64,000 bases of DNA from Streptomyces sp. NBC_00250 (GTDB lineage Bacteria > Actinomycetota > Actinomycetes > Streptomycetales > Streptomycetaceae): positions 7,317,501 to 7,381,500 of the forward strand of contig NZ_CP108088.1 in assembly GCF_036192275.1 (NCBI RefSeq). The letters are read 5' to 3'. Made by a program: the position numbers and the translations under genes. The notes under the pieces are model-generated. The model had not been told where the DNA came from, did no database searches, and saw only the letters and a program-made list of their open reading frames with translations. This document shows, one piece after another, positions 7,304-15,861 of the stretch. Within the stretch, counting starts at the first letter, position 1. Each line of letters opens with the position of its first letter.

Positions 7304-8161
7304 GTGCGTAAGAACATCAAGCTCACCGCCGGTATCGCCACCGCAGCCGCCCTCGCCCTCGGCCTCAGCGCCTGCGGCACCTCCTCGGACCCCGGGTCCA
7401 AGGACTCGGCCGGCTCCGGAGACGCCTCCAAGGCCCTCGTCGTCGCCGCGTCCCCGACGCCGCACGCCGACATCCTCAACTACGTCAAGGACAACCTGGC
7501 CGAGAAGGCCGGCCTGAAGCTGGAGGTGAAGGAGTTCACGGACTACGTCCTGCCGAACACCGCCACCGAGACCGGCCAGGTCGACGCCAACTTCTTCCAG
7601 CACAAGCCGTACCTCGACGACTTCAACAAGAAGAACAACACCCACATCGTCCCGGTGGTCAACGTCCACCTGGAGCCGCTGGGCCTGTACTCCAAGAACA
7701 TCAAGTCGGTGAAGGACATCAAGGCGGGCCAGACCATCGCCGTCCCCAACGACACCACCAACGGCGGCCGCGCGCTCCAGCTGCTCGCCGAGAACGGCCT
7801 GATCACCATCAAGCCGGGTGTCGGCACCAACGCCAAGATCTCCGACATCACCGACAAGAAGGGCCTGGAGTTCAAGGAGCTGGAGGCCGCCACCGTGCCC
7901 CGCGCCCTGAACGACGTGGACGCCGCCGTCATCAACGGCAACTACGCCATCGAGGCCAAGCTCTCGCCGGCGAAGGACGCCATCGCCCTGGAGAAGGCCG
8001 AAGGCAACCCGTACGCCAACTTCCTCGCCGTCAAGGAGGGCAACGAGAAGGACGCCCGCGTGCAGAAGCTCGCCGAGCTCCTCAACTCGCCCGAGGTGAA
8101 GAAGTACATCGAGGACACCTACAAGGGCTCGGTCATCCCGGCCTTCGGCGCCACCAAGTAG
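7304..8161 (+). CDS. metQ: Methionine-binding lipoprotein
   Basis: Extracellular substrate-binding lipoprotein of the MetNIQ importer (285 aa, NlpA/MetQ family). The signal peptide MRKNIKLTAGIATAAALALG ends in lipobox LSAC with Cys24 as the lipidated residue, followed by a Ser/Gly-rich tether. The mature part begins with VVAASPTPHADIL and contains the conserved segments NTATETGQVDANFFQH and NDTTNGGRALQLL, typical of MetQ. The GTG start is supported by GGAAAGAGG at good spacing. The 92-nt gap after metI suggests extra translation initiation or RNA processing to make more binding protein than permease. A hairpin terminator ends the operon. Confidence 0.94.
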   Translation: MRKNIKLTAGIATAAALALGLSACGTSSDPGSKDSAGSGDASKALVVAASPTPHADILNYVKDNLAEKAGLKLEVKEFTDYVLPNTATETGQVDANFFQHKPYLDDFNKKNNTHIVPVVNVHLEPLGLYSKNIKSVKDIKAGQTIAVPNDTTNGGRALQLLAENGLITIKPGVGTNAKISDITDKKGLEFKELEAATVPRALNDVDAAVINGNYAIEAKLSPAKDAIALEKAEGNPYANFLAVKEGNEKDARVQKLAELLNSPEVKKYIEDTYKGSVIPAFGATK

Positions 8162-8215
8162 GCTCCGGAGTCCGAGGGACCGTCAGACCGGTTCCCCCGT
8201 ACAGTCCTTGAGGAG

Positions 8216-8250
8216 AAGGCCCCCGCACCCCGTCCGGTGCGCGGGGCCTT
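8216..8250 (+). terminator. Terminator after metNIQ
   Basis: Stem aaggccccgcacc (8216-8228) with ggtgcgcggggcctt (8236-8250), with a 2-nt bulge, 55 nt after the metQ stop. It should end the methionine transporter transcript. Confidence 0.7.
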
Positions 8251-8357
8251 CGCCACACCCCCCACCCGACACCGACCCGGCCATGCGCACCGGCGCCCGC
8301 ATGCTGCATGCTGTGCGTTCACGGTCGATTCGGACGGTCCACGGCATGGAGCTGCGC

Positions 8358-8993
8358 ATGACTACCACCTTTCCGGACATCTCCATCAACACGGACCGGT
8401 TGGTGCTGCGCGCGCTCGAGGAGGGGGACGCCCCCGCCCTCGCCGAGATGATGAACGACGAACTCGTCGGCGCCTGGACCGCGGTGCCCCAGCCCTACAC
8501 CGAGGCCGCCGCCCGCCGCTGGATCACCGAGTACGCGCCCGCCGAACGCGCCGCGGGCCGGGGCATCGACCTCGCCGTCACCGAGTTCCTCACCCAGCGC
8601 CTGGTCGGCATCGTCCAACTGGCCAAGACGGACTGGAAGGTCCGCTCCACCGAGATCTCCTACATCGTCGCCCCCTGGGCCCGCGGCGAGGGATACGCCT
8701 CCGAAGCCGCCCTCGCCACCGCCCAGTGGCTCTTCGGCGACCAGAAGTTCGAGCGCCTCGAACTGCGCACCGCCGCCGACAACACCGCCTCCCAGCAGGT
8801 CGCCCAGAAGATCGGCTGCATCAGCGAGGGCGTCCTGCGCAACGCCTGCATAGCCCGCACCCGCACCGAGGACGGCAGCTGGACCGAGCTGCGCACCGAC
8901 TACATCGTGTGGGGCCTCCTCCCCGAGGACCTCGACGGCGTCGCCGACCAGATGGCCGAGGCCGGATACTCCTCGTACACCGACTGGAGCTGA
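8358..8993 (+). CDS. GNAT-family N-acetyltransferase (RimJ/RimL-like)
   Basis: Acetyltransferase of 211 aa in the RimJ/RimL-like branch of GNAT enzymes, which acetylate protein N-termini or small amines. The N-terminal TDRLVLRALEEGDAPALAEM is the typical first strand-helix of this branch. The acetyl-CoA loop is PWARGEGYASEAALA (about residues 105-119), and NTASQQVAQKIGCISEGVLR is the late motif. The C-terminal ~25 residues are a short helical extension. I choose ATG 8358, which has GGAG 6 nt upstream; ATG 8346 is an alternative. The target is unknown. Confidence 0.86.
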   Translation: MTTTFPDISINTDRLVLRALEEGDAPALAEMMNDELVGAWTAVPQPYTEAAARRWITEYAPAERAAGRGIDLAVTEFLTQRLVGIVQLAKTDWKVRSTEISYIVAPWARGEGYASEAALATAQWLFGDQKFERLELRTAADNTASQQVAQKIGCISEGVLRNACIARTRTEDGSWTELRTDYIVWGLLPEDLDGVADQMAEAGYSSYTDWS

Positions 8994-9060
8994 GCCCCGG
9001 ACCGCCACCCGGGGTACGCTCGGCACGCCCCCGACCTGCGACGACACCAGGAGACGACGA

Positions 9061-10293
9061 ATGGCCGACCGCGTCACGGTGATCGGCTGGGACGGCTCGC
9101 CCCTCACCGCGGCGGCCCGGTCCGCGCTCTCCGCCGCCACCCTGGTGGCGGGCGCCGCCCATCACCTGGCGCTGCCCGAGGTCCCGCCCGGCGCCGAACG
9201 CATCCGCCTCGGCAGCGTCGACCTCGCCGCCCGCCGCATCGCCGGCCACCGCGGCACCGCCGTCGTCCTCGCCGACGGAGACCCCGGCTTCTTCGGCGTC
9301 GTCCGCACCCTGCGCGCCCCCGAACACGGCCTCGAAGTCGAGGTCGTCCCCGCCGTCTCCTCCGTCGCCGCCGCCTTCGCCCGTGCCGGGATGCCCTGGG
9401 AGGACGCCCGGATCGTCGTCGCCCACCAGCGCACCCTGCGCCGCGCCGTCAACGTCTGCCGCGCCCACCCCAAGGTCGCCGTCCTCACCTCGCCGGGCGC
9501 GGGACCCGCCGAACTCGCGCTCCTCCTCGACGGCGTCCACCGCACCTTCGTCGTCTGCGAGGAACTCGGCACCGACCGCGAACAGGTTTCCGTCCTCACC
9601 TCCGACAAGGCCGCCGACCACGTCTGGCGCGACCCGAACGTCGTCCTCGTCATCGGCGGCACCGCGGGCGGCACCCCCGCCGCCCCCTGGCTGATGGGCC
9701 AGGACCCGGCGGCGCCCCCGGTCCGCGGCTGGGGCCTGCCCGCGGCGGAGTACGACCCGGCCGCGGGCGGTGCCCGGACCGGCGCGGGCGAGGACCCGTC
9801 CCTGCGTGCCGCCCAGCTCGCCCGCCTCGGGCCCCGCACCGGCGACCTCGTCTGGGACATCGGCTGTGCGGGCGGCGCCTTCGCCGTCGAGGCCGCCCGC
9901 TTCGGCGCCGCCGTCATCGCCGTGGACATCGACCCGGCCGCCTGCACCCGCACCGAGCAGGCCGCCCGCCGCCACGGCGTACCTCTCCAGACCGTCCCCG
10001 GCCGGGCCCCGCACGTCCTGGAGAACCTGCCCGAACCCGATGTCGTACGGATCGCGGCCGGCGGGGTTCCCGTCGTCACAGCCTGCACCGACCGGCGTCC
10101 CGAGCGCATCGTCGCCCACGCCTCCACCCGCGACGAGGCCGAGGCGATCGGCACCGCCCTCGCCGACGGCGGCTACACCGTCGAGACCCTCCTCCTCCAG
10201 ACCGTCGGGCTCGACCCGCACGACTGGTCGGAACGCGAGCGTTCGGTCGTCTTCCTGCTCTCCGGCCGCAGGACCGACACCCCCCACGCCTAG
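9061..10293 (+). CDS. cobL: Precorrin-6Y C5,15-methyltransferase (decarboxylating), CbiE-CbiT fusion
   Basis: Bifunctional enzyme of corrin-ring (vitamin B12) synthesis that methylates C5 and C15 of precorrin-6B/8-type intermediates using SAM and removes the C12 acetate carboxyl. The N-terminal half (residues ~1-200) is a tetrapyrrole methylase domain (VTVIGWDGSPL; later GTAVVLADGDPGFFG). The C-terminal half (~235-405) is a CbiT-type Rossmann methyltransferase with the SAM loop WDIGCAGGAFAVEA (~265-278) and AVIAVDIDP. The length (410 aa) is normal. Start ATG follows AGGAGACG. The next genes downstream are also cobalamin/siroheme genes. Confidence 0.92.
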   Translation: MADRVTVIGWDGSPLTAAARSALSAATLVAGAAHHLALPEVPPGAERIRLGSVDLAARRIAGHRGTAVVLADGDPGFFGVVRTLRAPEHGLEVEVVPAVSSVAAAFARAGMPWEDARIVVAHQRTLRRAVNVCRAHPKVAVLTSPGAGPAELALLLDGVHRTFVVCEELGTDREQVSVLTSDKAADHVWRDPNVVLVIGGTAGGTPAAPWLMGQDPAAPPVRGWGLPAAEYDPAAGGARTGAGEDPSLRAAQLARLGPRTGDLVWDIGCAGGAFAVEAARFGAAVIAVDIDPAACTRTEQAARRHGVPLQTVPGRAPHVLENLPEPDVVRIAAGGVPVVTACTDRRPERIVAHASTRDEAEAIGTALADGGYTVETLLLQTVGLDPHDWSERERSVVFLLSGRRTDTPHA

Positions 10294-10617
10294 GGGGGCC
10301 ACCCCACCCGTGACCAGGCCGCCCGCCGGGCCAGGTAGGCTGGCCGATTGTTGTACCGCATCCGGATGTTCGGCGCTTCGTTCGTCAATGTCCTGAATTG
10401 GTGGCCACATTGCGCCGCTGACGTGGTACGCGACAAGGGGGGACCGCGCGACGTGGCGCAGTCCACAGCGCACCGTGGCGAATCTCCATGCCACGGAGGC
10501 CCGGGGCCGCGACAATGTGTGGGTGTCCGCGTGTCCTTCGTGCCGCGCGGCGCACGCGCTCGTTCTTGTCGATGGGCGCAGGTCTGAAGGAGCACAAGCG
10601 ATGGGCGAGGGGTACGC
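10294..10617 (+). other. Gap upstream of the BluB-CobT gene
   Basis: 324 nt without a supported full gene. It contains a possible -10 hexamer (taggct, 10336-10341) and, at its end, the mini-ORF that overlaps the next start. I searched for the conserved core of a cobalamin riboswitch and did not recognise one. Confidence 0.5.
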
Positions 10618-10621
10618 ATGA
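10601..10621 (+). CDS. Six-codon upstream ORF overlapping the cobT start
   Basis: ATG GGC GAG GGG TAC GCA TGA encodes MGEGYA. It has a strong ribosome site (AAGGAG, 8 nt upstream) and its TGA overlaps the ATG of the large downstream gene as ATGA. The GAGGGG inside it is also the ribosome site of that gene. It may couple or dose translation, or be chance; low certainty as a real peptide. Confidence 0.3.
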   Translation: MGEGYA

Positions 10622-13600
10622 CGGACACCGGCCAGGTCCCGGGCGAGGGGCTGCCGGAGAACGCAGGCATGGTCGAGCAGCCGGGCATCCCCGCACCGGG
10701 CGCGTACACCTTCCTGGACCCCTCCGAGCACACCACCGAGGACGACGACCTGCTCCTGATGCCGGGCGCCCAGGGCGCCTGGAGCGAGCACCCGCCGGGC
10801 ATCGCGCCCGCACCGCCGGTCGCCGTGCCGCAGCCGGCGGCACCCATGGTCCCGAACCAGTCGGTACCCCATCAGGGCGCGCCGCACCCGGCCGCCCCGC
10901 ACCAGGAGGCGCCGGCGATGAGTGACCCGCTCACCGACCCCCTGCCGGACCCGCTGACGGCACCGCTGGACTCCGTCGCCCTCGCCGACGTCCTCACGGC
11001 CCCCCAGCACCAGACCCCGCCGCAGGGCGTACCGCTGGGCACCCCGGCGCACGGCGTCCCCCTGGACCAGGCGACCGGCACTCCGGCGCACGGCGTCCCG
11101 GTGGACCAGACGACGGGCACCCCCGCCCACGGCGTTCCGCTGGACCAGCTCACCGGCACCCCCGCCCACGGCGTCCCCGTGGCCCCGCAGGAGCCGGCGA
11201 CGCACACCGACCACGGCTACGAGCCCGGCATCCTCGACACCGGCGCGCACGAGGCCGCGGGCCGCGACTCCGGCTCCGTCGACCTCGGCGGCGTCCGGGT
11301 GCCCCCGCCCGCCCCGGCCCCCGCCCCGCAGCCCGCGCGCCGCCCGCTGCACATGGGTCCGGCCGTGCCCGAGGCCGGCGGTGTCGTGCTCTCGCTGGCC
11401 GACCGCGGCCCCGCCGCGGCGCCCGCCCCGGCTCCGCTGCCCGCACCCGTCCCCGAGTCGCTCGTGGCCACCGGCCCCGCGCCGATGCCGGTGCGTAACC
11501 CGGGCCCGCCCACCACCGGCCCCGAGTACTTCGAGATCGCGCAGGATCAGCAGCTCGCGCCGCAGAGCCCCGAGCCGTGGGCCCCGCAGCCGGAGGAGCC
11601 CGTGGCCCCGCAGGCCGCCGCGTTCCCCGCAGAAACGGTCGTCCCGCAGAGCGGGCAGTTCGTCCAGGTCGAGGGCAATGTCCCGACGACCCCCCACCTG
11701 GCCCCGATCCCGGCGCCCGAGGCGGCTCCCGCGCCCGAGCAGGACGAGCCGGGCGAGCCCGAGACGGCCCCCGAGGCCCAGGTCGCGGTCACGGAGCCCG
11801 CACCCGAGGCCCCGGTGGAGACGCCCGAAGCCCAGGTCACCGTCCCCGCCCCGCGTGAGGGCGAGCCGACGGCCGAGGCCCCCGAGCCCGCGACGGCGGA
11901 GCCCGAAGAGCCCGTCGCCGTACCTGAGGCCGAGCACGCCCCGGAAGCCGAGCAGGCCCCCGAGGCAGAGCAGGCCCCGGTGGCCGAGCCGCAGCCGGAC
12001 GAGCCCACGGAGCCCGCCGCCGAAGCCGCCCCCGAGGCCCCGGCCGAGCCGTCCGCCGTGGCGGAGGAGCAGATCCCCGAGGGGCAGGCCGCCGAGGAGC
12101 AGCCCGCCGAGGAGCAGATCCTCACGGAGCAGCTCCCGGAGGAGGCCCCCGTGGAGGCGGTCGCCGAGGAGATCCCGTTCGTCCCGGAGGAAGACGCCCC
12201 CGACGCCCTGCCCGAGCAGACGCCGGAGGCCGAGGCGGTCCCCGCCGTCGAGGCACCGCAGGCCGAGGCGGAAGAGCCCGTCGCATCCACGGACGCACAG
12301 ACGGACGCTCCCACGGACGCCCCTGAGGCGCTCCAGGATGACGCAGCCACCACGGAAGCCGCCCCCGCCCTTGAGGTGGAGACGACCCCGGCCACCACAG
12401 ACGAAGACGAAGGCGAAGACGACGACGCGGACCAGGCCACGAACTCGGCCCCGGCCCCCGGCTACGACGACGCCGAGCGCGAGGCCGTCCTCCGCGTGAT
12501 GCGCGAGCGCCGCGACATCCGCAACGGCTTCCGCTCCGACCCGATCCCGCACGAGGTGCTGCTCCGCGTCCTGGAGGCCGCCCACACGGCCCCCAGCGTC
12601 GGCCACTCGCAGCCCTGGGACTTCGTCGTCATCCGCTCCGCCGAGACCCGGCAGACGATGCACGAGCTGGCCCAGCGACAGCGCGAGGCCTACGCCAAGT
12701 CGCTGCCGAAGGCCCGGGCGAAGCAGTTCAAGGAACTGAAGATCGAGGCCATCCTCGACACCCCGGTCAACATCGTCGTGACGGCCGACCCCACGCGCGG
12801 CGGCCGCCACACCCTCGGCCGCTACACGCAGCCGCAGATGGCCCCGTACTCCTCGGCGCTCGCCGTCGAGAACCTCTGGCTCGCCGCCCGCGCCGAGGGC
12901 CTCGGCGTCGGCTGGGTCAGCTTCTTCGACGAGCGCGAGATGGTCCGCACCCTGGGCCTCCCCGAGCACCTCGAAGTGGTCGCGTACCTCTGCGTCGGCT
13001 ACGTCGACGAGTTCCCCGAGGAGCCCGAGCTGATGCAGGCGGGCTGGTCCAAGCGGCGCCCGCTGGCCTGGGTCGTCCACGAGGAGACGTACGGCCGCCG
13101 TGCCCTGCCCGGCGAGGAGCCGCACGACCTGCTCCAGGAGACCATCGCCAACATCCGCCCGCTGGACGCCAAGGCGCTCGGCGAGGCGTGGGAGCGCCAG
13201 AAGCGGATGACCAAGCCCGCCGGTGCGCTCGGCATGCTGGAGATCATCGCGGCGCAGCTCTCCGGACTCTCCCGGGTGTGCCCGCCGCCGATCCCGGAGC
13301 CGGCGGCCGTCGCGATCTTCGCGGGCGACCACGGCGTCCACGCCCAGGGCGTGACTCCCTGGCCGCAGGAGGTCACCGGCCAGATGGTGGCCAACTTCCT
13401 CGGCGGGGGAGCGGTCTGCAACGCCTTCGCCAACCAGGTGGGCGCGGAGGTCTGCGTCATCGACGTGGGCGTGGCCTCCGAACTCCCGGCCACCCCCGGT
13501 CTCCTGCCCCGCAAGGTCCGCCCCGGCACCGCCGACTTCACCACGGGTCTCGCGATGACCCGCGACGAGGTGCTGGCGGCGATCGAGGTGGGCATCGAAA

Positions 13601-14178
13601 CGGCGAGGGACCTGGTCGCCGCCGGCAACAAGGCCCTGCTCACGGGCGAGATGGGCATCGCGAACACCACCGCGTCCGCCGCCCTGATCTCGGTCTACAC
13701 GGGCGTCGACCCGACCGAGGTCACCGGCCGCGGCACGGGCATCAACGACGAGACGCACGCCCGCAAGGTGGACGTCGTCCGTCGTGCCCTCGACCTGCAC
13801 AAGCCGGACCCGGCGGACCCGATCGGCGTCCTGTCGGCGATCGGCGGCCTGGAGCACGCGGCCCTCGTCGGCCTGATCCTGGGCGCGGCCTCCCTGCGTA
13901 CCCCGGTCATCCTCGACGGCGTGTCCACCGGCGCGGCGGCCCTGGTGGCCCGGGCGATCGCACCGGAGTCGCTCGCGGCCTGCATCGCCGGTCACCGCAG
14001 TGCCGAGCCGGGCCATGTGGCCGCGCTCAACAAGCTGGGCCTGCGCCCCCTGGTCGACCTGGACCTCCGCCTCGGCGAGGGCACGGGCGCACTGCTCGCC
14101 CTCCCGCTGGTGCAGAGCGCGGCCCGCGCGATGCACGAGGTGGCCACGTTCGACTCGGCGGGCGTCACCGAGAAGTAG
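10618..14178 (+). CDS. cobT: BluB-CobT fusion: DMB synthase / NaMN:DMB phosphoribosyltransferase with long disordered N-terminus
   Basis: An 1186-aa three-part protein for making and activating the lower ligand of cobalamin. Residues 1 to ~610 are low-complexity, Pro/Ala/Glu-rich and predicted disordered, with four 13-aa repeats near residues 141-192. Residues ~615-835 are a BluB-type flavin enzyme (ERRDIRNGFRSD, APSVGHSQPWDF) that makes 5,6-dimethylbenzimidazole from reduced FMN. Residues ~838-1186 are CobT (MTKPAGALGMLE, FAGDHGV, GEMGIANTTASAAL, GHRSAEPGH), which joins that base to nicotinate mononucleotide. Fusion suggests direct transfer of the base. CobT alone is ~350 aa, so the arm is remarkable. 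ATG has GAGGGG upstream. Confidence 0.93.
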   Translation: MTDTGQVPGEGLPENAGMVEQPGIPAPGAYTFLDPSEHTTEDDDLLLMPGAQGAWSEHPPGIAPAPPVAVPQPAAPMVPNQSVPHQGAPHPAAPHQEAPAMSDPLTDPLPDPLTAPLDSVALADVLTAPQHQTPPQGVPLGTPAHGVPLDQATGTPAHGVPVDQTTGTPAHGVPLDQLTGTPAHGVPVAPQEPATHTDHGYEPGILDTGAHEAAGRDSGSVDLGGVRVPPPAPAPAPQPARRPLHMGPAVPEAGGVVLSLADRGPAAAPAPAPLPAPVPESLVATGPAPMPVRNPGPPTTGPEYFEIAQDQQLAPQSPEPWAPQPEEPVAPQAAAFPAETVVPQSGQFVQVEGNVPTTPHLAPIPAPEAAPAPEQDEPGEPETAPEAQVAVTEPAPEAPVETPEAQVTVPAPREGEPTAEAPEPATAEPEEPVAVPEAEHAPEAEQAPEAEQAPVAEPQPDEPTEPAAEAAPEAPAEPSAVAEEQIPEGQAAEEQPAEEQILTEQLPEEAPVEAVAEEIPFVPEEDAPDALPEQTPEAEAVPAVEAPQAEAEEPVASTDAQTDAPTDAPEALQDDAATTEAAPALEVETTPATTDEDEGEDDDADQATNSAPAPGYDDAEREAVLRVMRERRDIRNGFRSDPIPHEVLLRVLEAAHTAPSVGHSQPWDFVVIRSAETRQTMHELAQRQREAYAKSLPKARAKQFKELKIEAILDTPVNIVVTADPTRGGRHTLGRYTQPQMAPYSSALAVENLWLAARAEGLGVGWVSFFDEREMVRTLGLPEHLEVVAYLCVGYVDEFPEEPELMQAGWSKRRPLAWVVHEETYGRRALPGEEPHDLLQETIANIRPLDAKALGEAWERQKRMTKPAGALGMLEIIAAQLSGLSRVCPPPIPEPAAVAIFAGDHGVHAQGVTPWPQEVTGQMVANFLGGGAVCNAFANQVGAEVCVIDVGVASELPATPGLLPRKVRPGTADFTTGLAMTRDEVLAAIEVGIETARDLVAAGNKALLTGEMGIANTTASAALISVYTGVDPTEVTGRGTGINDETHARKVDVVRRALDLHKPDPADPIGVLSAIGGLEHAALVGLILGAASLRTPVILDGVSTGAAALVARAIAPESLAACIAGHRSAEPGHVAALNKLGLRPLVDLDLRLGEGTGALLALPLVQSAARAMHEVATFDSAGVTEK
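11038..11193 (+). repeat. Four 39-bp coding repeats in the cobT N-terminal arm
   Basis: Four tandem 13-codon units, GTPAHGVPLDQAT and variants, lie in the disordered part of the BluB-CobT protein. The units differ at some codons, so the array is diverged rather than freshly duplicated. Confidence 0.85.
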
Positions 14179-14185
14179 CACCCGG

Positions 14186-14223
14186 GCGCGTCCCCCACCC
14201 ACGCACGGAAGTGGGGGACGCGC
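14186..14223 (+). terminator. Terminator after cobT
   Basis: Perfect 13-bp stem gcgcgtcccccac (14186-14198) with gtgggggacgcgc (14211-14223) around a 12-nt loop, 7 nt after the stop codon. Confidence 0.8.
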
Positions 14224-14421
14224 AGGGACCGTGTTCGGGACGTGAAGCGCGATGTGCGGCGCGTAGAAGAAGGCCGCAGTCTCAAGCCGCAGCACGCGCC
14301 GTGAATCATGCGGTCCCGAAAACGGTCCCGGAGCGGCCCCCACGCACGGGGCCCACCGGGCACAGGCCCCACGGGAAGCCCCCGAGGCTCAACCGAGCAA
14401 CCCGGCTCAGCCCCCGGGAGA

Positions 14422-14440
14422 TCCGTCACAACGTGACGGA
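14422..14440. promoter_or_regulatory. Inverted repeat upstream of the cysG-like gene
   Basis: tccgtcac-aac-gtgacgga: perfect 8-nt arms with a 3-nt centre, about 83 nt before the start codon. Size and position fit a dimeric repressor or activator site; the protein is unknown. Confidence 0.4.
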
Positions 14441-14522
14441 GCACCGCCACCGATATCGTGGCCCCACCAGCCGCTTCACCGCAGCAGCGGCCAGCACCCG
14501 CCCTCCGAGGAGCCGCTCACCC

Positions 14523-15776
14523 ATGGCCGAGCACGCCGATCACACCGCCCAGCCGACGACGCACCCCGCCTACCCCGTCGGCCTGCGCCTGGCCGGCCGC
14601 CGCGTAGTCGTCCTCGGCGGCGGCCAGGTCGCCCAGCGCCGGCTCCCCGCGCTGATCGCCGCGGGCGCCGACATCACGCTGATCTCCCCCTCCGCGACCC
14701 CCTCGGTCGAGGCGATGGCCGAGGCCGGCGAGATCACCTGGACCAAGCGGCGGTACGAGGACGGTGACCTCGCCGACGCCTGGTACGCCCTGGTCGCCAC
14801 GACCGACCCGGCCTCGAACGCCGCCGCCTCCGCGGAGGCCGAGCGGACCAGGACCTGGTGCGTACGCTCCGACGACGCCGAGGCGGCCACCGCCTGGACC
14901 CCGGCGACCGGCCGCAGCGAGGGCGTGACCGTCGCCGTGCTCACCGGCCACGACCCGCGCCGTTCCGCCACCGTGCGCGACGCGATCGTCGAGGGACTGC
15001 GGGACGGCTCGATCGCCGCCCCGCAGCACCGCGCGCGTACCCCCTTCGTCGCCCTGGTCGGCGGCGGCCCCGGCGACCCGGACCTGATCACGGTGCGCGG
15101 CCGCCGGCTGCTCGCCGAGGCGGACGTGGTCATCGCCGACCGGCTCGGCCCCCGCGACCTCCTGGACGAGCTGCCCCCGCACGTCGAGGTGATCGACGCG
15201 GCGAAGATCCCGTACGGCCGGTTCATGGCCCAGGAGGCCATCAACAACGCGCTGATCGAGCACGCCAAGGCCGGCAGGTCCGTCGTACGGCTCAAGGGCG
15301 GCGACCCGTTCGTCTTCGGCCGGGGCATGGAGGAGGCGCAGGCGCTCGCCGTCGAGGGCATCGCCTGCACGGTGGTGCCGGGCATCTCCAGCTCGATCTC
15401 GGTCCCGGGCGCGGCGGGCATCCCGGTGACGCACCGGGGCGTGGCGCACGAGTTCACGGTGGTCAGCGGGCACGTGGCCCCGGAGGACCCGCGTTCGCTG
15501 GTCGACTGGGCGTCGCTCGCGAAGCTCACCGGCACGCTCGTGATCCTGATGGGCGTGGACAAGATCGGGAAGATCGCCGAGGCGCTGATCGCCCACGGCA
15601 AGAACCCGGAGACGCCGCTCGCCCTGGTCCAGGAGGGCACGACGGCCTCCCAGCGCCGGGTGGACGCGACGCTGGCGACGGTCGCGGAGACCGTCAAGGC
15701 CCAGGAGGTCCGCCCGCCGGCGGTCATCGTGATCGGCGACGTGGTGACGGAAGGCCCGGACCGCCTGGTCAGGTGA
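14523..15776 (+). CDS. cobA: Uroporphyrinogen-III C-methyltransferase with precorrin-2 dehydrogenase domain (CysG/CobA-like)
   Basis: Bifunctional tetrapyrrole enzyme (417 aa) at the branch to siroheme and cobalamin. Residues ~15-160 form a CysG_N/Met8-like NAD-binding domain (GRRVVVLGGGQVAQRRLPAL), which oxidises precorrin-2 and may insert iron. Residues ~175-415 are a SUMT domain that adds methyl groups at C2 and C7 from SAM (FVALVGGGPGDPDLITVRG; VRLKGGDPFVFGRG; PGISSSISVPGAAGIPVTHR). This is the CysG arrangement, slightly shorter than the ~457-aa E. coli enzyme. ATG is used; an upstream open extension is a shadow of cobT. It fits with cobL and cobT as a tetrapyrrole neighbourhood. Confidence 0.92.
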   Translation: MAEHADHTAQPTTHPAYPVGLRLAGRRVVVLGGGQVAQRRLPALIAAGADITLISPSATPSVEAMAEAGEITWTKRRYEDGDLADAWYALVATTDPASNAAASAEAERTRTWCVRSDDAEAATAWTPATGRSEGVTVAVLTGHDPRRSATVRDAIVEGLRDGSIAAPQHRARTPFVALVGGGPGDPDLITVRGRRLLAEADVVIADRLGPRDLLDELPPHVEVIDAAKIPYGRFMAQEAINNALIEHAKAGRSVVRLKGGDPFVFGRGMEEAQALAVEGIACTVVPGISSSISVPGAAGIPVTHRGVAHEFTVVSGHVAPEDPRSLVDWASLAKLTGTLVILMGVDKIGKIAEALIAHGKNPETPLALVQEGTTASQRRVDATLATVAETVKAQEVRPPAVIVIGDVVTEGPDRLVR

Positions 15777-15849
15777 CACCGCTCAGGAGCGGGCGACGCG
15801 GCGGCCGACGCACGGCCGCACACACATTGGCACCACACCCCGGACAAGG

Positions 15850-15855
15850 CAGTAT
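15850..15855 (+). promoter_or_regulatory. -10 element of a predicted leaderless mRNA
   Basis: cagtat lies exactly 6 nt before the GTG start of the RNA methyltransferase gene, which has no ribosome site. This is the layout of a leaderless promoter. Confidence 0.45.
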
Positions 15856-15861
15856 CACCTC

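Larger units (their letters stand above)
14179..14522. other. Gap between cobT and the cysG-like gene
   Basis: 344 nt without a supported gene. It holds the cobT terminator (14186-14223) and an operator-like inverted repeat (14422-14440). The rest is GC-rich and without structure I can name. Confidence 0.5.

Noticed and set aside
10294..10617. Cobalamin riboswitch upstream of the cobT fusion
   Set aside because: I looked for the B12-box type core and flanking conserved stems and saw neither.
8821..14343. 1840-codon open frame on the minus strand opposite cobL and cobT
   Set aside because: Composition is the Gly/Arg/Leu/Val-rich mirror of high-GC coding sequence, with no domain; the plus-strand genes explain the region fully.
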